Below, one piece after another: positions 43,686 through 55,049 of a stretch of DNA of 64,000 nucleotides. The DNA lies in contig JAHLKF010000001.1 in the NCBI GenBank assembly GCA_025558075.1, forward strand, positions 1,798,001 through 1,862,000. Reading direction: 5' to 3'. Both the position numbers and the translations under genes were made by a program. The notes below the pieces were generated by a model, which was not told the origin of the DNA, ran no database searches, and was given only the letters and a program-made list of their open reading frames with translations. Within the stretch, counting starts at the first letter, position 1. Each line of letters begins with the position of its first letter. This DNA is from Gaertneriomyces semiglobifer (Eukaryota > Chytridiomycota > Chytridiomycetes > Spizellomycetales > Spizellomycetaceae).

Positions 43686-44617
43686 ATGGCTGAATCTCTC
43701 GCTGCCCTTCCTCTCGATGTCACCTTCGCTCCTATTCGCGAGTCCGCCGTCTCGCGCGAGATGACCACCCGCTACATGAACCAGCTCCTCGACTACGCCG
43801 ACAGCGACGTTGTTATCATCGGTGCCGGTCCCGCTGGTCTTTCCGCTGCCTACGAGTTGACCAAATACCCCCACATCAAGGTCGCTCTCATTGAGGCTTC
43901 CGTCGCTCCTGGTGGAGGTGCTTGGGTTGGCGGTCAGCTCATGACCCCCATGGTTGTCCGCAAGCCTGCCCACTTGATGTTGAGCGAGTTGGGTGTTGAG
44001 TTCGACGAGACTGAGAACTATGTTGTCCTGAAGGTGAGCTAGCAGAGCAACCCGAGTAACATGGCATCGTTTCAAGATCTTAATCAACCTCTCGTCCTGT
44101 CTCTATTTACTTTAATGTCTACAAGCACGCCGGTCTCTTCACCGCTACCATCCTTGCTAAGGTCCTCGCTGCCCCCAACGTCACCCTCTTCAACGCTACC
44201 AGTGTCGAGGACCTCTTGATCCGTTCCGGCCGTGTTTCTGGTGTTGTCACCAACTGGGCTCTCGTCACGAAGGCCCATGGCACTCAGTCCTGCATGGACC
44301 CTCAAGTCCTTGAGTCCAAGATCGTCATCTCCTCTTGCGGTCACGACGGACCCTTTGGTGCCACCGGTGTTCGCCGTTTGGCCGAGTTGGGCATGTGCGA
44401 GTTGAAGGGCATGCGCGCTTTGGACATGAACGCTGCTGAGGATGAAATTGTAAAGAACACTGGCGAGATTGTGCCTGGCATGATCGTGACTGGTATGGAG
44501 GTTGCTGAAGCTTACGGCACTGCCCGTATGGGCCCCACCTTTGGTGGCATGTTGATGAGTGGACGCAAGGCGGCCTTGGTAGCCGTAGAGAGCTTGAAGA
44601 AGAATGTCGGCAAATAG
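43686..44617 (+). CDS. THI4: Thiamine thiazole synthase Thi4
   Basis: Two exons (43686-44033 and 44126-44617) encode 279 residues. The FAD/NAD-type fold opens with [43 protein letters not shown] and [14 protein letters not shown] follow. The sulfur-donating cysteine aligns with yeast Cys205 in [10 protein letters not shown], so this is a one-turnover suicide enzyme that uses NAD, glycine and its own cysteine to make the thiazole of thiamine. The stretch [17 protein letters not shown] and the short loop before it resemble plant THI1 more than yeast Thi4, which has a longer insert. Codon bias is strong. The intron is 92 nt. Confidence 0.96.
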
Positions 44618-45178
44618 GTTGGTCTTTTATATTCTCGGTTACCTCTTGTGATTGTATCTATTTTCTTGTAAAAATCATCTTGTCTGTTCCTGCGCAATCC
44701 TGTCACGATGCCAAATGTTTATCTGGTCGTGGTTCCAGAAACCCGACATTCATGCCACGACAAGGCACATTTATCCATAAGAATGCAGTAGCAGTAGTCT
44801 GTTCAAACCGAGTCTACACGAAGCAATGCAAGCTTGTGCAGTACTAATAGCAAAACATGTTGAAAGTGTCATTTGCCGTCGCCGTCGTTGTCGTAGCCCA
44901 CCGTCATCGTCATGATTCCACTCTCCCCTTCGAATCTCCCCGAGCATGATTGTCCGTGGCTGCCGACGCCAAGCGTCCGTGGCTGAAAGAACACTTGCTC
45001 AGTGCGCTGTGCTCAGAACCAACCGCGTCATTCGGATGACGTCCGCAGAAACTGTTAAGCTCCCCATGCCTCGCTGAATATAAAAAGGGAGAGACCTCTC
45101 TCGCAGCGCCAGTCAAATGCCAATCGGCTCATTCAGACCATCCCAACCTTTATCTACTTTTTGTGTGAAAACTGAGCA
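44618..45178 (+). promoter_or_regulatory. Upstream region of the BAP31-like gene with TATA
   Basis: 561 bases. TATAAAAA at 45079-45086 lies 93 bases before the next ATG and is followed by CT-rich sequence. No other gene was seen. Confidence 0.5.
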
Positions 45179-45846
45179 ATGGGTTTCGTAGACTTTCTCT
45201 TTCTCGATCAGTCCTCTGGGACACCTCTCATGTCCCTTGTAACATACCTGCTTTTCGCCGAGGCGAGCGCTATCGTATTCTTATCCCTACCATTTCAAAT
45301 AAAATACCGCCGATCTATAGCAGAATTCCTCATCACCAGCCCAATGTGAGTTACAATGGTTCGCGAACACGCACCAGCAGCAAAGGCTAATGACTTTCCC
45401 GTTCTCCTGGACTAGATTGAAAACCTTTAGAACGATTACCTTGACGACATTTTCATTTGTGCTCCTGTTGCTTGTGGATAACTTGCGCAGATTGAACAGA
45501 TTATATAACCGGAGACCAGTGTAAGTTTGGGTCTTCCTACTGTCATTATACCTTCACCCATGAGCGCACCTAATGTGCTTTCGATATATACAGCGATCTC
45601 CTAACAGCCGAGAACCTGCACGGCCAGCGCACTCGCGCACAACGTGATTTCTTCATTCTCTCGTTCACGCTCTTCTGCGCTGTCGTGCTCTACCAGCTCC
45701 AAATGGTACTCCTTCGTATGGGCCGATACAGAAAGGAGCGCAACGCATTAGCAGAGCAAGTCAAGAGTCTGGGCGCAGAACCGATCAAGGTCACCGGCCT
45801 TGCAGGTGCGAAAGGTGGAAAGGTTGTTAGAGCTAAGGAGCAGTAA
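45179..45846 (+). CDS. BAP29/BAP31 (Yet) family ER membrane protein
   Basis: Three exons (45179-45345, 45416-45520, 45594-45846) encode 174 residues. Three transmembrane helices are visible: SLVTYLLFAEASAIVFLSL, ITLTTFSFVLLLLVDNL, and FFILSFTLFCAVVLYQLQMVL, separated by the typical RLYNRRPV and RTRAQRDF segments just before the third helix. A charged C-terminal tail (KERNALAEQVKSL) could form the short coiled coil of the family. BAP31/Yet proteins act as ER membrane chaperones and export factors. Both introns are about 70 nt. Confidence 0.85.
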
Positions 45847-46088
45847 AAGTAGTTTATCATATAGCGAAGCTGTTGTCTTCCAACATAATGAAGCACTTTC
45901 ATGCACAAGAATTGTATCCGTTTTCCGTGGGCTTTTTGTTCTTTGTCCTTGTGAGGTTTGGCTGTACATGCTTCTCTATTATGGTACGGCGATCTTGTGG
46001 GCTGTCAACACGGTTTGCAAATAACTTTCGGGAACCACAACTAGAACACATATTTCACACGTACAAGGACGAGTAGCGACTTACAAAG

Positions 46089-46844
46089 ATGAATGAGGTG
46101 GACCTCAATTTGTGCTTCGAGACCACCTCTTGAACCATGGCTGACTTGTATTTCGAGTGATTAGCTACAAAGCATACTCAACGACATTCTGAATCGGTAC
46201 GTCGTCCTCAAACCAACCGTCCTTTTCGTGGTAGACCTGGACAAATGAAGGAGAGCGGATGAGTTGACGTCTTGCGGTGCAGGACAGATGACCTAAAAGC
46301 CATCCTCGTAACGGACAAGTTCGGCGTGATCATTGCGAAAGGTAACGTGTGCGTGCCCTCGTATCAGGAAACCACGCCAGTCGACTAAAACGATGGTTTT
46401 CTAGCTACCACACCGGATCTACCACCTCAAACCCTTGAACCTGCATTTGCGGCCACTTTCGGGGTAGCAAGCGACCAGGTACGTGATGCTGCAATTGGCC
46501 GCCGCCCTTTTCGGGGTCTCAGCCATTGCTCTCTTTCGCTTGTTATTTTTCTTAGTGCAGTAAGCTGGGCTTGTCGCGGACGAATACAATTCTCTCCACC
46601 TACGATCGCTTTAAGCTCTTGCAAATGAATTGCGGAGCTGTTGTGTTGACGTTAGTAGGAGGGACCAGTGTTGCAGACGGTGAGTAGGACATTGCACTAG
46701 CCGCAGACCAGCCTCAGTATTGATATCTTGAGAATAGGTACACTGTTTGCGGTAGGAAACGACGCTGAAGCAGCAGCAAAGATAGTAGTGGAAGGTGTTG
46801 GAATGATTGCCGGAGATTCCAGCAAGAAAGACGTTCAATTTTAA
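46089..46844 (+). CDS. Ragulator subunit LAMTOR3 (roadblock fold)
   Basis: Six short exons (46089-46097, 46165-46196, 46283-46341, 46405-46478, 46556-46679, 46738-46844) join to 134 residues. No single open frame reveals the gene; it shows only when spliced. The joined core reads DDLKAILVTDKFGVIIAK, LEPAFAATFGVASDQ, CSKLGLSRTNTILSTYDRFK and NCGAVVLTLVGG, matching the LAMTOR3/MP1 pattern of SDRDGVPVIK, FALATDQGSKLGLS and NRLPLVVSFIA. LAMTOR3 is part of the lysosome/vacuole scaffold that anchors Rag GTPases for TORC1. The first exon is only nine bases (MNE) with a weak GTGGAC donor; that part is the least sure. Confidence 0.82.
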
Positions 46845-47152
46845 ACCCGATATTATACATACATCTCGGGGGGGCATTGACGTACTGCACTGCGATACAT
46901 CAAGCATATGGGATTTGTAGAGCAGAAGCGTGCGTTGCTTGGGATGCGGGTTGTAGCGTGCATCCCACGACGTTCTATTTGGTACCGTAACCTTCGTCAT
47001 CGTCGCCGTGCCGTGTTCGTATCTAAATAAATAAACTACCAAACGGACCGTCCCGAGTCTGCTACCTGAACAGACATCTAAGCACCCTATTCTAAAGTTT
47101 CCTAGCCTAACTAAGAACGAATTGACCCTCGCGCCGCGATAACGGCCCAAGT
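46845..47152. other. Convergent 3' region
   Basis: 308 bases between the LAMTOR3 and TMEM242-like stops. Nothing recognised. Confidence 0.4.
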
Positions 47153-48128
47153 TCATGTCTGGACACGATTCCCGATGATAGCATGCCCAGCGTTTTCTTT
47201 CCCAGTCCCTTCATCGTCCTCCTTCTCATTAGACATAAACTTCAAGAACTCATGGTACGCGGGGTCAAACTTGCTATCTGCATCCGGATCAGCGACACGC
47301 AGCTGTGGAAAGCGAGTACTAATGATTTCACGCATGCGATCAGAAAACTCTTTTATCTGAAGCAAAGTGGGAAAAGAGTCAGAGAACAGCGCGGTCGATA
47401 CAGCCATACGGTTCTGTATGAGAAATTCAACTTACGCTGTTGACTTGCATCGCACTTGCCATCGCCATAGTAATACCAATGAAGCCAGTCACAGTGATCA
47501 GCGTTGCTGTAGCTAATGCTCGGCCCGCAAAGAGGTACCCAGTCAGCTTGGGATTCGCGGCAGCTGCAGCCGGATTGACAACAAGGTCTTGAGGTGGCAT
47601 CTTCATCTCTGCCTTCTTTGTTTCCCGTCTTATAGTATAGATCATTGACCCAAACGCAGTGAGGCTTGCTGCACCGATGATGTATCTAGAGTGAGAGAAC
47701 TGGAGTCAATGATCAACAGTTTTAATTGCGCACATTAGCAAAAGCTTGACTGCGTACTTATTGTACTGCCTAAAGTCCGTTGTTGCTGGCGAGGTGGTGG
47801 GCTCAATCGGAGTGTCAGGTGTACTTGTGCTTGAGAGCGTGCTAGCGTTACTCAGGAGAGCACTCGAAGCTGGTTCGTTTTCAGTAGCAAGTTCGAACAA
47901 AGTTGACCCGGCTGCTTTATCCGCTATTTGAGATGTAACATGCGCTGTTGTTGGAGAGGTTGATGTCGGTTGCGGAGGTGTTGATGTTGAAGCTGCTGAT
48001 GTCGTCTCCATCCACGGAACGAGGGGTTGCTCTCTCGTAGTGCATTGCGGTCTTCCACCAAAGCCCCACGACCACCATTTTCTTACCCCCTTCTGCCCAA
48101 TCTCGTCCTGGTTCTCGTGCTCTGCCAT
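47153..48128 (-). CDS. TMEM242-like mitochondrial membrane protein
   Basis: Three exons (48128-47758, 47685-47436, 47356-47153) encode 274 residues. The first about 120 residues are Ser/Thr/Pro-rich and disordered. Two hydrophobic helices follow: YIIGAASLTAFGSMIYTI and GRALATATLITVTGFIGITMAMA, then a soluble tail starting IKEFSDRMREII. The order (helix, charged loop with a KK run, second helix, then a short FxxxM helix) fits TMEM242, an inner mitochondrial membrane factor implicated in ATP synthase c-ring assembly in animals. The match is by layout and a few residues. Confidence 0.65.
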
Positions 48129-48410
48129 CGCTTTTTCTGCCTTTTGCTTTTTTAAACGGTACTGAAACGGACGCTCAATAATAATTTTGGTGCTGACAAC
48201 GTCGCGTGGAAAACGCCCGTGCCGTCAGTTCGATGCCATTATCAAACTGAGCAACACCAACCACAAAGCATCAAGCAACTGTGAAAAGAGAAACGAGAAT
48301 CGAGTGACGATTACAGCCGAGACGAGGACGTTAGGTCACAGTACACTATTTGAATTTAAAGAGTCATATAGTTTCAGCTGCAAGCGAGGAGGTTGCCGAC
48401 GGTACATCCC

Positions 48411-49850
48411 ATGCCAAGAAGACGCAATGTCTCGCAATCCTCTTCCGCTCCTGTCCTCAAAGTGCTCCTCCTTGGCGATGGTTCAGTTGGCAAAACGTCC
48501 CTCCGCAACCAGCTCATTTACAACCGCTTCTCTCCTTCTTACAAAGCGACCATTGGAACGGATTTTGTCACTAAACATCTCGATGCGGGGGGACGTGAGG
48601 TAGCAATGCAGATATGGGATACTGCCGGTCAGGAGCGTTTCATTTCTCTCGGAGTAGCATACTACCGAGGTGCTGACGCTTGTGTATTGGTTTATGATGT
48701 TACAAATCCGAAGAGCTTGGAGTCCCTGCCAAAATGGATGAGTCTGTTCATTGAACAGAGTGGGATACCTGACCCAAAAACGTTTTGTTTTGTCATGGTT
48801 GGCAATAAGACGGATTTGCGTGAAGAACGAACTGTCAGTAAACGGGAGGGACTGGAAATGGCCAGGAGGCTAATGAGAATCGCTCGAGGAGAAGAAAAGT
48901 ACGTACCCAAGAAGACGAATGTAGATCATGCATATTCCAAAGAACGCTTGGAACCACAGACGGAGAGTTCCTCAGGGTTAATCCGCCGCAGAACAGAAAC
49001 GCGACCGGAGAGTATTCCTCTTGGTAGCCGCTTAGCGGATACCGCGGCGACCGGACAGAGCACAGCGGTTAGTCTTTCCGTCACAGAGAGCCAGAGCAGC
49101 ATGATTGCAACGAAGCCGCCCATTCCACGGACGCGAACTAATCGTCTTTTTGGAGTGTCACGCACGGTATCCCCGCCTAGTCCGCGATTATATCCTGTTT
49201 CACGGACGCCTACTCTTGAACGCAAAATATCCAATTCAATAAACTCCTCCTCGTCCAACTGGAGGTATTCAACAGCATCTAGGGTGTCGATTTACGAAAC
49301 CGCTAGTGAGTTTTCGGAGGATGAGCTCAGGGATCCATGGAAAGATTCCGAGTCTATCAAATCTGCGGCGAATTCTGAAGAGTACGCGAGCGGGACGGAC
49401 TCTGAATCTTCGAATGAGGACGAGGACGAGGACTCGGCGGAAGCAGATGAGGACGACGTGGATGATTATGATACTGAGTCAACAATATCGGCGCAGTCGC
49501 ACGCTTCGGAAGACACATCGTCATCCGATGCCTCAACCACAACCATTCTCGCCGCGCATGATGCCGCGCAGTTCGGACCATTTTCTGAACTCCATCAAAG
49601 TCCAAAGAACCTTGGGCACCCACACGCCACTTCGACTCACTCTACACCCGAAACGTCTATTCCATACTTTGAAACGTCGGCCTTTCTGGCGCACCGCACC
49701 ACCGATCCATTTTTGCACATTGCAGCTACAGTCCGCATCCCGAAGTTTGAGTTCAATATGCTCGCAGATGACGAATGGAACACAGACCAAGATGAGCCAA
49801 TCAATGTGATGGAAACTTCGAATTCTATGGGAAGAGGATGTGCTTGTTAA
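48411..49850 (+). CDS. Rab7-like small GTPase with about 250-residue insertion in the G domain
   Basis: A single-exon gene of 479 residues, more than twice the normal Rab length. Residues 13-165 match Rab7/Ypt7: P-loop GDGSVGKTS (22-30), ATIGTDF switch I, WDTAGQERF (69-77), GVAYYRGAD, and NKTD (132-135). The next guanine-base motif, IPYFETSA (417-424), comes about 250 residues late. Between them lies a low-complexity block rich in Ser, Thr, Arg-Pro and a run of Glu/Asp (about 310-370). After it come a last helix and the C-terminal GRGCAC, a double-cysteine prenylation signal. GTP binding and membrane attachment are expected; the insertion is unexplained. ATG 48411 is the first ATG. Confidence 0.85.
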   Translation: MPRRRNVSQSSSAPVLKVLLLGDGSVGKTSLRNQLIYNRFSPSYKATIGTDFVTKHLDAGGREVAMQIWDTAGQERFISLGVAYYRGADACVLVYDVTNPKSLESLPKWMSLFIEQSGIPDPKTFCFVMVGNKTDLREERTVSKREGLEMARRLMRIARGEEKYVPKKTNVDHAYSKERLEPQTESSSGLIRRRTETRPESIPLGSRLADTAATGQSTAVSLSVTESQSSMIATKPPIPRTRTNRLFGVSRTVSPPSPRLYPVSRTPTLERKISNSINSSSSNWRYSTASRVSIYETASEFSEDELRDPWKDSESIKSAANSEEYASGTDSESSNEDEDEDSAEADEDDVDDYDTESTISAQSHASEDTSSSDASTTTILAAHDAAQFGPFSELHQSPKNLGHPHATSTHSTPETSIPYFETSAFLAHRTTDPFLHIAATVRIPKFEFNMLADDEWNTDQDEPINVMETSNSMGRGCAC

Positions 49851-50550
49851 AAGGACTGTCGCTCAAGCCGAATGGACGTGGTGCACTTCACGATCTTGAC
49901 GTAACTTTTCCCTTGCTTTGCTTAGAGCTAACGCACCATATGATGAGAATTATATCCATAGTTTTTTTTGGATGCAGTCTAGAGTTCGATTAGACTGTTA
50001 TAGTAGTATACGTACAATTGTGAGGCCTGGTGTAACGGCAGCAGGAAAATCAACATGATACCACCAGCCGACTTGAGAACCTCAGATCAAATACGCATTA
50101 CGGTGGATCATTTGAAGCTCAACTTCCAGCGACGTTGACATTCAAACGTTTCTCTGCTTTAGCTTATCGTGAATGAATCATAGTTCGTACCGCGATCGTC
50201 TCTTGCAAATGGACCTTCGATTGCTCCTTCTTGTGACGCTCTGTGACATTTGTAAAGCGCTGAAGCTGCTCAAAAGGTGGCAGTGTTCTTCATCAGCGCT
50301 ACCATCTGGTTATGTGAGATGTCCCGCCGTTATACCGCTGTTATCATCTATGCAATTCAAGCACGAAGATACTTCTGCTACTTAAGAGGGAAAATGCGTC
50401 GATGAAGTGTGTCCTGATCACGTAATAACTCCGACATGCAGGCGCCGCGTTTCTTTAAAGGAACGATTGACCTTAAGGAGATTTTGTTTTTGGAACTTGC
50501 AGCTTGGGACGCTGTATTACAGCACAGCTCTTTGAGTTCGTTACCTCAAA
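49851..50550. other. Intergenic, nothing recognised
   Basis: 700 bases between two genes on the same strand. Short frames only, including a 70-codon frame at 50173 without signature. A T-run near 49961 fits 3' processing of the Rab gene. Confidence 0.45.
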
Positions 50551-52293
50551 ATGCTTGCTGAACTACCACCACGACCATCACTTCCCTATGTCTACGCAGA
50601 GCAAGGTTCCCCGGCGGATTCGCGTGACTTTCAAGTTATGTTGCACCGGCCGATGACAGCGAGCCCTAGTGGAATGAGATACTCGTCAGCCCCAAACATA
50701 TGTGACTCTAGCGCCATGATGCACACAGTAGGCACTGTTGCGCGACAGCGCCCTGTTACCGCATTGCCATCTCTTCGGTTTTGCAGGGATGGTGCCCTTG
50801 ACGTCGTTAGCGTTAGTGGGAAAGGCGTAGAAATGTGTCCACGCCCTGTTACGGCGTCGGGAAGTCAACGGCGCATTTCGGTGAGCAAGTTGGAGAATGG
50901 TACAGCCACTACCGCGGAGCGATCATCGTACGCGAGTATCGATCGACGAGACAGTGGAACTGTAAACTCTACGTCCTCCACACCAACGCAACGCATTAAA
51001 CCTCCTACTGCGAGAGTGCTCATATCCATTGCCGACATCTTTGGCACAGAGGATGTGAGCGACATTGACGTATCTGATTGGCAGTCGAATTCCGTATCCC
51101 CTTTTTCCCACTACGCCACATACAACTACCTGACCGACCCAAACAGCATTCAACAAGATAAAGAGGATGAGCGCAAAATCTCGGAACGGAGACGTAGAAA
51201 AAGGGAGAAGCTTTTGCGTGAGCGGGCGAAAAGAAAGCTGGAACAAGAAAAGCGAAATAGGTGTAGGAAGGACATGTGCCCTTCTGGCGAGGAAGAGGAT
51301 ATCATACTACCGCTCCGACCAGGAGAAAAGGTAGAAGTTGAGAGTCAAACTGCTGAGGAAATGGCCGCAAAAGTGCCTAGTACAGGGACTCCCGTAAGTA
51401 GCGGCGGGCTAGAATCCGTACAACCCACAACGTATAAGATCCAGCCAATGCCCCTCAATCAATCGCCGTCTACCGGTGACGCGAAGAATTTAGAATCGGC
51501 CTCGGCACAGTCAGCCACCTCCACAACCCCACCGTCGCTCAAACAGCAGCGACGCCAAGTTGAACGCACTGCCGCCTACTTTGCTGAATCGAGTCGCAAG
51601 CGACGTCATCCTCAAACAACTATTCCGAATGTCGCCACCTTGCGCAAAAAGCTTTTAACTAGTTCGAAAAGTATCGCTCAGCACACTAAAAAACAAGCCA
51701 GCTCCGACAAACCTCCAAAACCTCCTACGGACGCAGCCGGCACTTCATCGCCCCTCATGTCCGTCATTGTTGGAAAGCGCTACAGCAGTGCATTGAGGAG
51801 TAATGCGCAATTTACTACTTCGCCAGCAACAAGCAACAAGCCCCTTCGATGGGAAAGCGCGCATGCCATTTCATGTGCCAGCGAGGACAAAATACCCACT
51901 GTACGTGGAGAACTACCGAAACATGCGTCAAGTTTACCCTTTCTCACTCCGACCCGCACGCAACAAAATATGCGTCATTCAAAGCTATCTAAAGCGAACA
52001 CCCTTTCGCCTTCGCCGACGGATGAAAGTGATTACAACCTTCCATCATGGCTTCCGACTCAATCGGCGTCAACCAAAGAGGGTCGATCAGCGACATTAGA
52101 TCGATACATTGCTGCTCTAGGGACAACCATTGCATCCGTTGCACCACCAAAAGAGAAAAAGAGTGCGACAGTTAAAGCTCCTCCGAAAGAAGACCTTGTG
52201 GAGAATCTTGTACAAAATAGGTCCTTTCGAAATTCGGTTCAGAAGGCTGGTACGACTGTTGCGTACTCACGAAGTCAGATCGTTGGGGTTTGA
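50551..52293 (+). CDS. Unknown 580-residue disordered protein with three RP[MV]TA motifs
   Basis: A single-exon gene with clear codon structure. The N-terminal 110 residues contain RPMTA (33-37), RPVTA (67-71) and RPVTA (98-102), each followed closely by Ser. A basic, probably helical segment (about 203-240, KISERRRRKREKLLRERAK) follows, then long Ser/Thr/Pro-rich disorder and a conserved-looking end (LDRYIAALGTTIASVAP, then LVQNRSFRNSVQKAG). No catalytic domain is visible. I do not recognise the family. Similar RPxTA motifs are seen in some cytoskeletal and flagellar proteins, but that link is only a thought. Confidence 0.7.
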   Translation: MLAELPPRPSLPYVYAEQGSPADSRDFQVMLHRPMTASPSGMRYSSAPNICDSSAMMHTVGTVARQRPVTALPSLRFCRDGALDVVSVSGKGVEMCPRPVTASGSQRRISVSKLENGTATTAERSSYASIDRRDSGTVNSTSSTPTQRIKPPTARVLISIADIFGTEDVSDIDVSDWQSNSVSPFSHYATYNYLTDPNSIQQDKEDERKISERRRRKREKLLRERAKRKLEQEKRNRCRKDMCPSGEEEDIILPLRPGEKVEVESQTAEEMAAKVPSTGTPVSSGGLESVQPTTYKIQPMPLNQSPSTGDAKNLESASAQSATSTTPPSLKQQRRQVERTAAYFAESSRKRRHPQTTIPNVATLRKKLLTSSKSIAQHTKKQASSDKPPKPPTDAAGTSSPLMSVIVGKRYSSALRSNAQFTTSPATSNKPLRWESAHAISCASEDKIPTVRGELPKHASSLPFLTPTRTQQNMRHSKLSKANTLSPSPTDESDYNLPSWLPTQSASTKEGRSATLDRYIAALGTTIASVAPPKEKKSATVKAPPKEDLVENLVQNRSFRNSVQKAGTTVAYSRSQIVGV

Positions 52294-52525
52294 GGATTTC
52301 AGATAATTAGCTACTTGCCGGCTCTGGCAAACTTTAATTGTACATTTTCCCTGTACTTAGTCATTTTTTGGTCCGGCGGAAAACCCCAACCCGAATAAAA
52401 CGCTATCATGGCCATAGCATATCAATTGTTGGCAACGCTCGTTCCAGCTAAATACATCATCCACACACGTAGGTAGTAGTATATAAGTATGGTTCCCGGT
52501 CCAGCGCAATCGATACACACTTTGA

Positions 52526-54157
<1,632 letters not shown>

Positions 54158-55049
54158 ATTTGGCGGTAGAAAATTGAAAGAGGGCCCCCCACGGGGTTCG
54201 ATTCAAGCAGTAGAGTGGAACAGGAAAGAATCACTGTTGTGGCCGCCTATAGGTAATCGCTCGTAGCAATGATGTGGTCTTCGTTTCAACGTCTGGAGTC
54301 GGCGCGTTCTGCAGCCGCCTGGTTCTTGTTGCGAGCCACAGCGACCGGGACTTGGAGTGCAAACCAGACCCAAATCCGAATACGGCTATCACACAGGATG
54401 TCGGAAAGTAGAGGCGTTCGAAGAACGGAAGACGGCTGCTGTGTGCGAGCTGCTGCAGGAATCCTTTTGAATTCAGTTAATGGACGTGAGAGGTGTGGGC
54501 TGCCCCCACTGACCGGCACAGTCATGTACCATTCAATGGCACAGTCTTGTTATGAGTGCACAGTCATGATATGGGGTTGTGCTGTGCACAGTTATGAGCT
54601 GCACGCGATTCATCCTGGCCCGCTTGCAAACGAGGAGCCCTTGGCCGGGCATATTGTATTAAAGACAAACCCTCTCTACCATCATAAGCAGTACAAGTAT
54701 TGCTGTCTGTAGCATCACTTCAACACTGCGTCCAAAAATGAGTGGTCACCCTCGGAATCAGAGCAACTTGCCGCAACGTTCCTGCAGGAAAGCCGGCAGC
54801 CACCTCAACTAATTGCACTCGTTTGAGTCGCAAACTCGACGTACTCAAAATCGTCAGCTGGGCGTGGCCGAGCCAAATTCACCAAATATATACAGTGATC
54901 TCGAACTCGTGGCCCAAAATGGTTTCGTGTCGTGCTTGTGGAACAGTCCGACGAACAACCGAGGGGCGGAGGCCTCCTGCGTCCACGGTGCATGCCGCGA
55001 GATAAAAGAATTCCATGGTCCATGCGGCATAGCAACATCCATACATCCA
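54158..55049. other. Intergenic with four-copy short repeat
   Basis: 892 bases upstream of the NDR kinase start. Four copies of GCACAGTYWTG occur at 54516, 54539, 54558 and 54586. A + strand frame of up to 147 codons (54269-54712) spans them but has no signature, so I do not call it. Confidence 0.4.
54516..54596 (+). repeat. Four direct copies of an 11-base motif GCACAGTYWTG
   Basis: Copies at 54516-54526, 54539-54549, 54558-54568 and 54586-54596, spaced 23, 19 and 28 bases start to start. Two are GCACAGTCATG; the others are GCACAGTCTTG and GCACAGTTATG. Confidence 0.8.

Noticed and set aside
48899..49658. Reading the Rab insertion as an unspliced intron
   Set aside because: There is a GTACGT at the left end, but the last AG before IPYFETSA lies about 50 bases away, no pyrimidine-rich acceptor is seen, and about 250 codons are free of stops, while most introns here are 50-100 nt. 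Kept as coding, with a test given.
54180..54215. A tRNA B-box (GGTTCGATTC)
   Set aside because: The flanking bases do not pair as a T stem and no A box or acceptor stem is found.
54269..54712. A 147-codon frame as a gene
   Set aside because: No family marks, Cys- and Trp-rich random-looking composition, and it contains the short repeat cluster.
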